A DNA stretch of 64,000 nucleotides from Jacaranda mimosifolia (GCA_018894105.1 CM032125.1:32039032-32103031); one strand, 5' to 3'. Numbered from the stretch's first letter, positions 51,789 through 64,000 are shown. Made by a program: numbers and translations. Notes: generated by a model not told the origin, from the sequence alone.

Positions 51789-54700
51789 ATGGGTGGTGAG
51801 ACAGTCCCTTTAAGCAACTCTTCTGAGTGGAAGAAATCCGTCGGCTCGATTAGCATTTTAGTTGTAGATGATGATGCAACTTGTCTTTCTATTGTTTCTG
51901 CTATACTAAAAAAGTTCAAATATGAAGGTATCACCTATATGCATGAAACTTTTATTTTTATTTTTTTATATTTTGTATATTCATTGCTTATTACTTCATG
52001 CTCTATGATTTTCTTTCTTTCTTTCTTTCTTTTTTTTTTTTTTGTGTCATCTCTTTTGTTGTTCATGAATGGATTTTGGTGTTTTTAAGGGTAATTAAAA
52101 AAAGAGTTCATTGAGGAAGAACCCCACTTAGCCCACAGGAAAAAAGAGAAAAAAACCATGTAAACACATGGATGCAGGTCTTTTATGGTTGTATGTATAA
52201 GTCTCTAAAGAGCAAAAGAATCAAGTGATAAAATATTTTTTAACTTCTTTTTGCCTTTTCACTTAGTTTGACGATTTATGACTCAAATTTTTTCCATCAT
52301 CATAGAGTTGTCAGCTCTATTAGTAAGTTTCTCGCAATTCATACGATCTAGACTAGATTCTGCTAGAAAAATTAGTATGATCTTGGTTTAGGCCTTAAAA
52401 AATGTTGTTTGGATACCATGAATAACCAATTTTCCTTCTGTTTAACAGTTTTTCTTAGTTCTCATTATGGTTTCTTCTGCAGTTGTGACAGTTAAACACC
52501 CCAATGACGCTCTATGCAGACTTCGGATCAAGGAGGCCGCATTTGATTTGGTTGTCTCAGATGTCCACATGCCGGATATGAATGGATTTGAGCTACAAAA
52601 AACTGTTTCACAAGAGTTCAATTTGCCTGTAGTTTGTGAGTTTTCTTGATCTTTCTATAGTAAAGAAGACTTCTTCATCAATTCAAATATTTATTTATTT
52701 TTTCTTTTTGGAAACATACAGTAATGTCAGCTGATGAAGAAGAGGGTGTCGCTCTAAAAGGGTTGGAGAGTGGGGCTGCGTTTTTCATAATGAAACCGAT
52801 TTCTCCAGATGATTTTAGGGATTTATGGCAATTCACAGCTATGAAAAAGAAAAGTGAAGTTGTTATTGAGGAGATCAATGGGAGTTCGCCTGAAGAAAAA
52901 ACTTCTACAGGAAAAGATAATAATTCTAGTGAAAGAGCTAATTCTGCCTCCTCAGATATGCTGAATAAGAAGGACTCAAAGAAAAAATCCTCTAAAAGAG
53001 AGAGTTCTGATGAAAAGAAAGGAGAAAATTCTAAGTCTGCTTCTAAGAAAAGGCCCAAAATTGTTTGGACTAATTCGCTGCATAACCGTTTCTTGGAAGC
53101 TATTAGGAAGATTGGCCTTGACAGTAAGCATCTTTTGCCCTAAAACCTATATCTGTATTCACACATGCAAAAGTTTTAAAGTATAATTTCTCAAGTATGT
53201 TTTTTATCTCATATTTAATGTAGAGGCATAATGTATGGGTGACTTGTTCCATTCTAATTTCTTCTTCTTTTTTCTTTTATTTATTTATTTATTTTAAGAA
53301 AATTGATGTAGTGTTCATGGGATTGTAGTATTCATTTTATTACTATGATTAATTTTTAATATTATCTTTTGCAATTTTATGCAGGAGCTGTTCCGAAAAA
53401 AATTCTCGAATTTATGAATGTTCCTGGACTAACCAGAGAAAATGTAGCAAGTCATTTGCAGGTTCAAATTAAAAATTTTGTGCTCTAGTATCAAATATTA
53501 ATGATCATCTCTTTATTGAATATGCCATGCAATTATCATTAATTATTTACTTTGTATTAAAAATTATTGCATGAAAAGGAAAAATTCAAATGAAAAATTG
53601 GATCAAATCTTGAAATATATATCTTGGAATTCAAAAAAATATGAAGATGTTTTAATTGCTAACCTTATTTGTGGATTTTCATTCTCTTAGAGATAGTATA
53701 TATTTAATATTTTTCTTTCTAACAATTTGAATTATTAAATATTTAACATTTCTCTCTCCAACTTTTTAATTAATATTTCTTCCATTTGTGGAACATGCAG
53801 AAATACAGAATCTTCCTAAGAAGGGTTTCTGATGCAAGCTTCAAAATTCAGTATTCTGCTGATCACAAGGGCTTAAGGAATTCTAATGTTGAGTCATCAG
53901 AAAGTACAACCCCTTCAACCCTAATGCTCAACAGTTTCAACAATCTCCAGTACTATAAAAACCCTGGACAATCTCCACTTGGTGCTCCTGCTGCTCCTCA
54001 TTTGCCAACTCAAGCTTCATCTAGCAGCCAATCGGGATTCGGACAATCACGATTACTTTCCAATAATGGAAGTCTGCTAAAATCAAACATTGGAAATACA
54101 AACTTAGTTCATCAGAATGATAGTTTGTATGCCAGGCTTGCACAGAACAGTTATCAGATTCACACATCAGTCGAGGAACATCTTCCCGCTATATCCATGC
54201 CAGATCTCTCTACTGTCGTATCAATCGGTTTTGATGCTTTATTTGGCTCCTCGAGTGTAAATCCTAGTACTAGGATAAATCCTGGTACTGGTTACGAAGT
54301 TTCACCCCGCTTAAATATTGGGACTTTGAGTATCACATCTTCGATGCCATCCTGGAATTTCCCATACCCGACAAACTACGTGGGCTACAGTCTCTCGAAT
54401 ATCAAGAACTTGACCGAATTAGGGCAGAAAGAGAAAAACGAGGGTTTGAATTATTTTGGAAGCACGATAAATCTGTTTGGCAATGAATTTGAACATAACC
54501 GTACGGTCCAGACTGCAATATTGCCTAATGATAACATTAATTTGGATCGGTTGGCTCAGCATGTGGGAGCTTCTGATACTTTTGTGGCTGACAATAATTG
54601 TGGAGAACAATTGTCCAATATTATTGCAGATTATCAAGTGTTGCCGCCTTTAAATACATCTTTTGTTTCTGGCGCAGAAAATGTAGTGGAAATTGATCAT

Positions 54701-56282
54701 GAGCCTGCTTTTAGTCCCATATTTGATCTGTCTGAATTTGATCTCTTGTCCACTCAGCAACACTTAGAGGAGCGTGACTTTGGCGCAACTTTGGCTGGTC
54801 AAATGAACATTCAAAATCAGGTAAATATGCTTTCTTTAGCTTTAATTTACAGGGGAAAGTATTTTCATACATCATAAGTCCGTATCTACTATGAAATTAT
54901 AACAAAAAATGGAATTCGTCTTATATAAAAACCATCTTAGTTAAAATCATGCAATAATTTTTTACTATTGCATCTTTCCTTATCTATTTGGGTCTTAGAT
55001 TTTATTGAAAAATACAATAAGGAAAATTTTCACACACTTCAAATGATGTGTACCTTAATTAGATTTTAAACTTTTGATCCAAGCATAATATTAAGGTTAA
55101 ACTATATAACGATTAGAAAGTATTTAAGTAAAAATAAATACGTATTCTTTGAAATTATTGATAAAAGCGTAAGAAAATTTGAAATTATTGATAAAAGCGT
55201 AAGAAAAACTTAACAAGCCCTTTTTTCTCTCATTTAATTTCGCAGCAAAATGGAGGTGATACTATTACAAGCTCCAATTTTTATGGTGGCATTCCATCTA
55301 CTGATCAAGCTCCTAATCAGGCAAGCATTATAACTTAATCAAATATCTATTTCACATACTAAATATATTAGTGAACTTAATTCTTTAGACAAATTAAACA
55401 TTCTAATTGTGCATATATAGTTCTCCTTTTACTCTGTTTACGAGTTTAAGATTTAAACTCCAATCTATCTTTTATTTCATATTAGTGTTTTTTATACATA
55501 GGAATTCTTTTTATAATGGAAGATGGCTTGACATAATAAATTAGGTGTCAACATTTGATGCTATAATTAATCACTCGGATTAAATTGAATCTTCTTGCAA
55601 TATTGGAACATTAAATTAATCATGTGCTGTTGGTAAGATTTTCTTTCTTTTTTTGTTTTGTTGGTAGGATTTATTGTTATGTCACGCACTAGGATGTATG
55701 TGCGATTCATTTAGATGATGAGCTGATGAAGAAAAAAAAAACGCAATAAAATTGCTTTTTAGTATAAATGATCAGTACCTACGAATAGGATAGAGTGGAA
55801 GAAGGAACGAAAATCAATCCCTCTATAGTATTAAAAATTTATGATTCTTATTGGTGCAAATCCAATCATCTAAAATTAACATAAGGAGAGACTCTCCATC
55901 AGTACAAATAGTTATCGATCCATTAAATTGAGAAAACCTTATATTGAAATTCAAAAAGAAAAACCACGAAGGCTAATTAGTTACCCAGCTAACTTTCATA
56001 ACATGATCATTTCCTAACCCTTTTTTCCTTTTGCAACCTTATTCTTTTTTACTTATATGTGCAAAATAATAATATTTTCTTCTTCTTCTTCTTCTTCTTC
56101 TTCTTCTTCTTCTTCTTCTTCTTCTTCTTCTTTGTTTAATCTTACTTTGTTTAGTAAATAAATACAGTTTAATAGAATTACTTAACCTAGATTAAATTCC
56201 TTTGTTGCAGCGGGATGATGATGATTTTCTGGAATCTTTACTTGCCCCATTTGGAGAGGATCCATCCTTTGACGGAATCTAA
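51789..56282 (+). CDS. Type-B two-component response regulator (ARR-B-like)
   Basis: Type-B regulators take phosphate from His-phosphotransfer proteins in cytokinin signalling and bind DNA in the nucleus. Exons: 51789-51927, 52483-52635, 52722-53123, 53385-53461, 53801-54820, 55246-55320 and 56211-56282. Phases join exactly, giving 645 residues. Intron 6 has a GC donor (CAG|GCAAGC). The receiver domain (about 21-145) has the acidic pair at Asp27-Asp28, phospho-acceptor Asp73 in [12 protein letters not shown] and Lys122 in FIMKP. A Lys/Ser/Glu-rich linker leads to the GARP/Myb DNA-binding domain (about 200-262; [15 protein letters not shown]...[14 protein letters not shown]). The remainder is Gln/Asn/Ser-rich, the usual activation region, with an acidic [10 protein letters not shown] end. 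The receiver segment [13 protein letters not shown] departs from the common MSGDGE type. The subgroup is not assigned. Confidence 0.95.
56078..56132. repeat. (TTC)n microsatellite, about 18 units
   Basis: An uninterrupted TTC/TCT run in the last intron of the response-regulator gene, about 80 bp before the acceptor of the final exon. It may serve as or extend a polypyrimidine tract. Confidence 0.9.
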
Positions 56283-56796
56283 ATGCAGCAAAGTGAACAA
56301 CTTTGTTTGATTCTACTAAATAATTGGTCTGCCTTATTTGCAGTTGGGATGTTATGACATTGAAGCAGACTTTCTTAGGATAGTTTCTCAAGTACTATTG
56401 AAAGTTAGAACTTCAATTTCTATAGTAAGTTGTGTGGCATATATATAGTCTTTGTTAAATTCGGTTTACAAGAGGATGTATATGATCACATGTTATTCAT
56501 AGAATATGAATAACATATGTATTTTTATAAACTGATGCAATGCACCACATATATATTATAAATATATATTGAGATGATATTCATTTCACGTGGTATAGCT
56601 TATTACAAGAAAGAATGATATTGAGGACATATCAAGTGACAATGTATAGGTTTTACTAAAGAGATGTACTAAGTGATAATAATTTTTATTTTGCTAAATG
56701 ATAACAAGAATTGCATTTAGTTATTAATGTTAATAAATAGTGAAAAATGTATTATGATCATTAAGTGATAATTACACAAATATAATTATAACTATA
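56283..56796. other. 3' flank of the response-regulator gene with a CACTA-like trace
   Basis: The first part is the presumed 3' UTR. From about 56630 to 56780 words such as aagtgacaatg and aagtgataata resemble the CACTA family at 32638. No gene is seen. Confidence 0.4.
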
Positions 56797-57244
56797 AGGG
56801 CGTGTTTGGTTTGTTGGACATGGCTTGATAGATAATTTTATCAAGCCATGTCAAGTGTTTGGTTTTTATGACAAAAGCCCAAGATTGATTGTAGGCCTAG
56901 TAAATAATAATGTATTCAATTGATTGTGTATCAAGCCACTTGACTTTTGATTGTGTAATCCAAATGGCTGGAGGAATAAAAAATTGGCCTTATGACAATT
57001 ATACCCATGCAAAGAATGAACGCAAATATTGGGGTTTCCATTTGTCTTATTATAATGGTTATTTTAATAAATTTATTAGCTCAATTATTTAATCATTGTA
57101 TCCAAACAAAGGATTGATAAAATAACTATATATCCAAAATGTGTAATTCTAGTTACCAAACACAGTATTACATTATATTTAACAATGTAATCTTACCATA
57201 TTATTATAATTTTATCAATCCTATTTATAAATCCAAACGAGCCC
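56797..57244. mobile_element. hAT-like MITE, 448 bp, perfect 8-bp duplication
   Basis: It opens agggcgtgtttggtttg and closes aaatccaaacgagccc, inverted repeats. taactata flanks it at 56789-56796 and 57245-57252, a perfect 8-bp duplication. tggcttgata...tatcaagcca inside the left end makes a further hairpin. The frame at 56910-57092 is not a gene. Confidence 0.8.
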
Positions 57245-57252
57245 TAACTATA

Positions 57253-57810
57253 TATACTGCCACTGAGTTGTAGCCATACATATTAGTTATTGTTTATGGC
57301 AATAACTTTATATAGAATTTTTAGTATCTAATATTAATGGTAATAATTTACATTTTTGTAGTTATTAGAATTGTAAAGATTATACTATTCTTATGAAACA
57401 TGTCATTGCTAGTTATAATGATCTGATGATAGTTTATTTATTACAAGTCATGAATGATTGTCCATTATAAGTTATAATGATCTAACTACAGCTGATGAAT
57501 TACGAGTTGTGATAAATTAAGGACAACTTATTAATTACAAGTCGAAATGATATACTATCTTGTTCATTAACATCTTATTGATTACTAACCCTAATAGAAG
57601 TGCTATGAGCGAATTTTGTAATTGAGCTCATTGATTATCAATATTTCTTACCTAAGCTCATAAATTATATCTAGACCTATGTTTTTTACTTAGCTTATTA
57701 AGCATTTTTTTTAACCTAAGATCATTGATTATGAACAAATGTTTTGTAAATGAACTTACTGATCATGATTAGAGATTTCCAACTTGAACTCATTGATTAT
57801 AAGTTGATTT
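57253..57810. other. Intergenic DNA with weak cattgattat repeats
   Basis: No gene is seen. The words cattgattat, ctaagctcat and variants recur loosely every 45-60 bp from about 57430 to 57800, too diverged to define a unit. Confidence 0.4.
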
Positions 57811-58443
57811 TGTTGTAATTGGCACATTGCGCATTTACATGGTTAATTATTAATTGGATGGATGCCAATTATGGTTGGAATCCAATAGATAATTAAAGTA
57901 TTGATTTTGGTGAAATAGAGGAAGGAAAAAAGGTTAAGTATCATAAATTGAGTTGTCCCACATTGTAAGCTTATGAGAAAGGAGACCCTCTTGTGACCTA
58001 TAAAACCAAGTGGAGGAGTTGAAGGGTCTTTAACCCTTCACTTGTCCCACATTGGTTTTGTAAACAAGTGTGTTGTAGTTTATATTGAACTCAAGTAAGA
58101 ATGCTTGATAAAATATTCTTTAAGGGGTTCATAAAAGTGGACCACACGCGCGCCGCCGCCGCCGCCCGGCTCCGGGCGCGGGCGTTAGGGCAAATGTCTC
58201 AGTCTTAATTTTTTGGACAAAATTCAATTGGAATTTTGAATTTTAAATTTGAAAATTAAATTCAAAATTCGAACTTGGGGCCGGAATTTTAGGGCTGATT
58301 GGCGGACAAGGATTAGGGTTTTACTCAATCAAACCCTAATCAGCTTTTATACAGCCGTCAAACCCTAGGTCTGGCCATCAAACCCTAATTAAATTAGGCC
58401 TTGGCCGTCGGCCCATTGCCTTCGGCCAGACCTAATTCTTCTC

Positions 58444-58451
58444 TATAAATA
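58444..58451 (+). promoter_or_regulatory. Probable TATA box of the copia LTR
   Basis: TATAAATA followed by agaggg, a common LTR promoter arrangement, so the U3-R border is probably about 30 bp downstream. Upstream, at 58145-58185, is a strongly GC-rich CGCCGCC run, and tgtcccacattg occurs twice (57954 and 58044). Confidence 0.55.
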
Positions 58452-59229
58452 GAGGGCTCTCGGCAGTCTTCTAAAAAACACCAAAAAATAAAAAGCAAAA
58501 GCAGCCTCTTCTGCTTGTATTCTTCTCTCCCCCTGATATTCCAGCTTCTTCATAGTTATAATTCCTTGAGCTCTCATATTCGGCCTAGTATATTTACATA
58601 TATATACTTATATATTCTCCGAAATCTTGGCTATCCTATTCGAATTCTGGCTACTGAGTACTGTTCGGGGTGAACGAGAAGGAGTGCACCTGATCGTTCT
58701 GGACCACCTCATCCTGGGAGGAGCCGCGCTGTACCCGTTGCACTGGTGAGTCGGGGCGCTCGTTTCTTCAAGGCAAATAGAATTTCTCTGTGATTTGGTC
58801 GTCCTATTAATTCTGTTACGATATAGAATTTAAGATAAGTTTACTGTTAAAATTCTGTATCTATATTAGATAAATCTGACAGCATGTTCTATTAATTTCC
58901 ATTGCCTTGGTTAAATTTATGAATTTTGGCTTTTCCTGGACTCGTATTTGATTAATTATTTGAAATTCTTATTTGCCTTGAATTGAACGCTTATTTTGAT
59001 CTCGCATGCTGTATGTTTAAATACTGATAACGCATGCTTTATTTTTGAATTTCATCTGGATATAAACGCACGTATTGCCTTAATTGTGATTATCTGATTC
59101 ATTCCTGATAATCTGACTTGCAATATTTGTTTATTGCTTTGGATTACTGCATGTTGGCATAAATCCCGCGAACAACAATCTTGAAGAAACGAACCTTTTT
59201 TCGTGTGTTTTAGTATCTGTTGAAATTCT

Positions 59230-59335
59230 GCTTAGAGATCCTGTCTAGGAATCTCGCCTGATTTTCTGAGTAGATATCCTATATAGGAATCTTGCCTGCA
59301 TATCTTACCTAGATATTCTGTTATAGGAATTTAAT
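59230..59335. repeat. Three degenerate ~38-bp repeats before copia gag
   Basis: The pattern gagatcctgtctaggaatct, gatatcctatataggaatct and gatattctgttataggaatt repeats three times just upstream of the gag ATG at 59344. It lies in the leader of the element. Confidence 0.65.
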
Positions 59336-59343
59336 CTTCTGTG

Positions 59344-62300
59344 ATGGCTTCAACTTCGCATGCTATTGGTGATATTGTGTCAGCGAAAGTTGACATTTCC
59401 AGACTGCCGAAAAAATTCACGGGCCAATATTTTAGGCGTTGGCAACAGCGCATGAAAATCTGGTTGACGATGAAAGGTCTTCTTTCATTGATTCAGTTGA
59501 CCATGCCAGAGCCAACTGAAACTGATCCCAAAAGTAAAGAAATAGCTGATTGGAAAACTAAGGATCAGATTGTTCGAGGAGTGATTCTGTCAGCTCTGTC
59601 TGATACACTCTTTGATGTATACTGTTCTGATTCCTATACGGCTAAATCTTTATGGGATGAACTGGATAGGAAATACAATACTGAAGAGTAAGGGCTCGAA
59701 AAGTATTCGGTTTCCAAATTCCTGAAGTATCAGATGGTTGAGGGCAGGTCTGTATCTGAACAGACACATGAATTGATTAATCTAGAGCATTCCCTAGCTG
59801 ATGCTGAAATGAAACTCCCTGAAAAATTTATGGTCATGTCGATTGTCGATAAGTTCCCCAAATCTTGGGAAAGTTTCGGCATGACTCTGAAGCATCAAAA
59901 AGGGAAACTGACTCTAGATGATCTGATGATTGCCATAAGTATTGAAGAGGAGCACAGAAATCAATCACATACTGTTCCTATTGAATATCATCCTAAGGTT
60001 AATGTGATAATAGGAAAGAAGAAAGTCAACATGAACTCAAACTCTAAATCCATCGATAAGGGAAAAGCCAAAATAAATAAGAAACCAAAGGCAAACAGGC
60101 CTTGCTGGAATTGTGGACAAAAGGGGCATTGGGCTAAGGAGTGTCCCTCCAAGAAAGCCAAGGCTAAAGCCCAGTCTACTGGACCAGTGGTCAACATGGT
60201 TGTTGGAGACACCAGCGAAGCTGGAGTTCCTGATGCATCCATTGACGAGTATGTTTCTTGCAAACCCGAATTATTCTCTATCTATGAACCATATGATTGG
60301 CTAATAGACACTGGTGCTAATGTGCACGTTTGTGCTGATGAATCACTGTTTGTGTCTTACCAGCCTGTTAAAGGAAGGACTGTGATTATGGGGAACTCAA
60401 GTGCTGCCAATGTGTATGGGATAGGACGCGTGGACCTGAAATTTCCTTCGGGGCGCACACTGTCTCTGCAAAGGGTGCATCACGTCCCAGCAGTTCGAAG
60501 AAATATAATAAGTGATTCTGTAATAGTTAGGGAGGGTTATGAAATTTCTTTCAAATCAAATAAAGTTGTAATTTTATATTACGACACTTTTATTTGTAAA
60601 GGCTATCTTTCCGATGGTTTGTTTAAGTTGAGAGTTGAGAACATTATTGGTTCTAATAAAGTTGATTTTTCTAATTCTCCTGTTATTAACATTATTGAGA
60701 ATTCATCTGTTTGGCATAACCGTTTAGGACATTTGAATTATAGTTCGGTCAAAAGAATGATGAACTTAAATTTGATTCCTAAACATGAAATTGAACGTGG
60801 TCATAAATGTCAAATCTGTGTTGAAGCCAAGCAAGTTAGAAAGCCTTACCACTCGGTTGAAAGGCAAACTGAAATTCTTGACTTAGTGCACACAGATATT
60901 TGTGAGTTCAATGGGGTCTTAACAAAAGACAATAAAAGATACTTTATCACCTTTATAGATGACAGCAGTAGGTATTGCTATGTTTATCTATTGAAACATA
61001 AAGATGAAGCACCAGATAAGTTCATTATGTTTAAAAATGAAGCCGAAACACAAACTGGTAGAAAACTTAAACGGTTAAGGTCAGATAGGGGAGGAGAGTA
61101 TGGGTCCAACCCATTTCATGAATGCTGCCGTAATTTTGGCATAATTCATGAAGAAACTGCTCCTTATTCTCCCGCTTCGAATGGGATAGCTGAGCGAAAG
61201 AATAGAACCTTTATAGACATGATTAACAGTCTACTTTTGAATTCTGGATTGCCCAAGTACATGTGGGGGGAAGCTCTGAATACGGCTTGCCATATTCTGA
61301 ATAGAGTTCCCTTGAAACATAAAGAAAGCACTCCATTTGAATTCTGGAAAGGCAGGAAACCTAGTCTAAAATACTTCCGAGTGTGGGGCTGTCTTGCAAA
61401 AGTTCTAGTCCCTGAACACAAGAGGAAGAAACTAGGTCCTAAAACTGTTGATGCGGTCTTTCTAGGCTATGTAGAAACATCTTATGCTATGCGATTTTTG
61501 GTTATTAAATCAGAAATTCTGGGCATAGATGCGAACACTATAGTCGAATTTCGCGATGCTACGTTCTTTGAGAACGTGTTTCCCATGAAGACTGGGATAC
61601 CTCGAAATGTTTCTTTAGATTCAACCCTTGAATCTACATCGATTCCGGATCATGTGGAAAAGATGTCAAATGTGGGGGCTGTTCTTAGTAGTACTGACAC
61701 AGTTCATGAAGAACTGGATGAACCCAGACGAAGTAAAAGGGCTAGAATCACTAAGGACTTTGGAAGTGACTTCGTTACTTACAATGTCGAGGGTGATCCT
61801 GTTACCTTTAAGGATGCTATGGCTTCCCCTGAGGCTAAGCATTGGAAGGAAGCCATTAAGAGTGAGATGGATTCTATTGTCTCGAATGGGACATGGGAAT
61901 TAGTTCATCTCCCTCCGGGGTGTACTACTATAGGAAGCAAATGGATCTTCAAAAAGAAACTTAAGTCTGACGGAACTGTTGATAAGTTTAAGGCCAGGTT
62001 AGTTGCTAAAGGGTTTAGGCAAAAGGAGGGAATAGATTACTTCGACACCTATTCCCCAGAAGCTCGTTTAACTACTATCCGAATGCTAATAGCACTGGCT
62101 TCCATATATGATTTCCCCATTCACCAGATGGATGTGAAAACAGCCTTTCTGTATGGTGATCTTGAGGAAGAGATTTATATGGATTAGCCTGAAGGATTTG
62201 TAGCTTCTGGAAATGAGCAGAAAGTTTGCAAGCTTGTTAAATCACTCTATGGTTTGAAACAAGCTCCTAAACAATGGCATGAAAAGTTTGACAAAACAAT

Positions 62301-63340
62301 ATTGTCATTTGGTTTCATAGTTAACGATAATGATAAGTGCGTCTACTGCAAAGTTAAAGGTGATAATTGTATTGTGTTATGCCTGTATGTAGATGACATT
62401 CTGCTATTTGGATCTAACATTGAGATTATCAATGAGACTAAAAGTTTCTTAAAGAACAAGTTTGAAATGAAAGATATGGCTGTTGCGGAAATGATTCTTG
62501 GACTTAAGTTGACTCGTTCAACGGAGGGTATAGCTGTTTCTCAATCTCACTATGTTGAGAAGATAATTGAGAAATTTGGCTATAAACAAAGTAGAATCAC
62601 AAAAACACCATATGATCCTTCAGTAGCTCTCTTTAAGAATGAAACTGGTGTACCAGTGTCTCAGCTTAGATATTCTCAAATAATTGGTAGCTTGCAGTAT
62701 CTTGCGAACGGGTCGAGACCAGATATCTCATTTGCGGTCTCTAAGCTTGCTAGATATACAAGTTGTCCTAATCGAACTCATTGGGAGGCTTTGGATAGGG
62801 TACTTAGATATCTAAAGGGCTTAGCATCACTAGCTTTGCACTACAAGAGATTTCCTGCAGTGCTGGAAGGGTTTAGTGATGCTAGCTGGATTGCCAAAAA
62901 CTCTGGAAGTAATGGGTGTACAGGGTATGTATTTACCTTGGGTGGAGGCGCTGTCTCCTGGAAGTCTTCTACAGACTTTGATAACTCGGTCCACTTTTGA
63001 GGCTGAGTTGTGTGCTTTGGACACAACTGGGACAGAGGCTGAATGGTTATATGGGCTGATAATACAATTGCCTATGGTAACCAAACCTCTTCCAGGAATT
63101 GCTGTACATTGTGACAATCAAACCACAATTGCAAAGATAAGTAGTTCAAAGTTCAATCAAAAGACTAAGAGACACATCTAAGTTAAACTAAAGTCTATAA
63201 GGGAGTTAGTGTCTGATAGGGTTATTGCAATTGACTTTGTTGGATCCAAAGACAATATTGCAGACCCTTTAACTAAAGGACTTGATTTGTCCTCAGTTCA
63301 TAAATTCAGGTTGGGGATAGGACTGGAAACCCATTCGTGA
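59344..63340 (+). pseudogene. copia gag-pol polyprotein, broken
   Basis: This would encode the capsid and enzymes for retrotransposition. From the ATG at 59344 come a UBN2-type gag, a CCHC knuckle CWNCGQKGHWAKEC (about 60100-60145), an aspartic protease with the active DTG (about 60307-60315), GAG-pre-integrase with a zinc-binding part, the integrase core with its Asp, Asp and Glu, reverse transcriptase with YVDD (about 62386-62397), and RNase H with SDAS. Lesions, seen directly, are TAA at 59689-59691, TAG at 62185-62187, a frame change between about 62965 and 62980, and TAA at 63181-63183. Frame resumes after each stop, and the final stop is at 63338-63340. Apart from these, the domains and spacing look complete. 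No restored sequence is given. Confidence 0.92.
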
Positions 63341-63887
63341 TATACCTGCAGTGGCAACCCAACCTACTAAGTGGAGATCCCACAAGGTAGGTTCAATGTG
63401 GTATAAACAAGCTGCTGAGCATATCAAGTTGCACCTAAATTAGATTGATACTTTGTATTTGGTGTCTCTTCCCTGATTGCCTGATAGGTGCTGACTACTG
63501 CTGGTACAGTAAGAGTTTAACTCTGAATGGGGTCAAGTCAATTTTGGACGAGATGTGAGCAGTGCATCCCTGGAGACGCCCAACTAAGTGAATGTAGTCC
63601 TTTGGCCGGGACTAAAGGAATTGGGTTGTTCCTTGACAAACATTCATGAATCAGGATCGGGACACATGGCCTTAATGTGTCAACCCTAAAGATCAGTACA
63701 TAGCCTTTAGTTCGTCGTTACTGATGGACGCAATCACATCACGGGTATAAATTCAAGGCTTAGATCCATTTGTCCCGGTGATTGCAAAAGTCGGATAACT
63801 TAAGGAGTGGTTCAAACCGGAAGGTACCATTTCTGAAAGCGAGCTATGTTGAATCTGATAGCCATGATCTATGGATTTGTGGGGGAT

Positions 63888-64000
63888 TGTTGTAATTGGC
63901 ACATTGCGCATTTACATGGTTAATTATTAATTGGATGGATGCCAATTATGGTTGGAATCCAATAGATAATTAAAGTATTGATTTTGGTGAAATAGAGGAA
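63888..64000 (+). repeat. Start of copia 3' LTR, cut by window end
   Basis: Identical over 113 bp to 57811-57923, including the first TGTTGTAATTGG. It marks the 3' boundary of the internal region. Confidence 0.95.

Larger units (their letters stand above)
57811..64000 (+). mobile_element. Ty1/copia LTR retrotransposon, 3' end beyond window
   Basis: The 5' LTR begins TGTTGTAATTGGCAC at 57811. The same sequence returns at 63888 and is identical for the 113 bp left in the window. Between them lies one + strand gag-pol frame in copia order (integrase before reverse transcriptase). A purine-rich tract (gtgggggat) lies directly before the 3' LTR. The end of the 5' LTR and the primer-binding site could not be placed, because I find no initiator-Met-type TGGTATCAGAGC. 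The target duplication cannot be checked. Confidence 0.92.

Noticed and set aside
51690..52088. 132-codon frame including response-regulator exon 1
   Set aside because: It reads through the splice donor at 51928 into intron; the spliced phase to 52483 restores the receiver domain.
54821..54877. Read-through end of the long response-regulator exon
   Set aside because: A good GTAAAT donor at 54821 joins in phase to 55246 and to the acidic C-terminus.
59150..59175. Candidate primer-binding site of the copia element (tggcataaatcccgcg)
   Set aside because: It starts with TGG but does not match the usual initiator-Met site, and the LTR end is not fixed, so it is not called.

Overview
The window is eukaryotic nuclear DNA from a flowering plant, most likely a eudicot. 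It is AT-rich with small GT-AG and GC-AG introns. It carries plant-specific families (CBF/DREB1, ERF-type AP2, type-B response regulator) and many plant transposons (MULE, hAT-like, CACTA, Ty1/copia). No species can be named from sequence alone.

Five host genes are supported. From left to right they are: a PER1/PGAP3-like GPI-anchor remodelling protein (+, 5 exons, 15387-18753); a CBF/DREB1 cold-response activator (-, intronless, 19503-20198); a second DREB-type AP2 factor resembling ERF025/ERF027 (-, intronless, 37098-37715); a TraB-domain protein (+, 7 exons, 43537-48956); and a type-B two-component response regulator (+, 7 exons, 51789-56282). Exon joins were worked out by hand from splice sites and reading phase, and every join keeps frame. 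The genes form no operon-like unit. The two AP2 genes share a C-terminal motif order and may be old local paralogs.

The first 12.8 kb is one large, decayed Mutator-like element. A broken MuDR-type transposase (+) faces a broken ULP1-like cysteine-protease gene (-), the gene pair known from Kaonashi (KI)-type MULEs. Almost all its non-coding DNA is tandem array: about 373-bp units on the left, an exact 123-bp array directly after the transposase stop, an 88-bp array inside the protease gene, and a roughly 200-bp array on the right. All are built around a GTACTTCA/TATACTTCA-like word. This is the most unusual structure in the window.

From 12.8 to 15.4 kb, and through the gene-poor stretches at 20.6-37 kb and 37.8-43.4 kb, lie smaller transposons. 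Several have clean boundaries: a 1,908-bp MULE with a perfect 9-bp target duplication, a 968-bp solo LTR with a perfect 5-bp duplication, a 375-bp CACTA element with a 3-bp duplication, and hAT-like elements with 8-bp duplications. The last 6.2 kb is a Ty1/copia element. Its 3' LTR runs off the window and is identical to the 5' LTR over the 113 bp visible, although its polyprotein frame has three stop codons and one frameshift.
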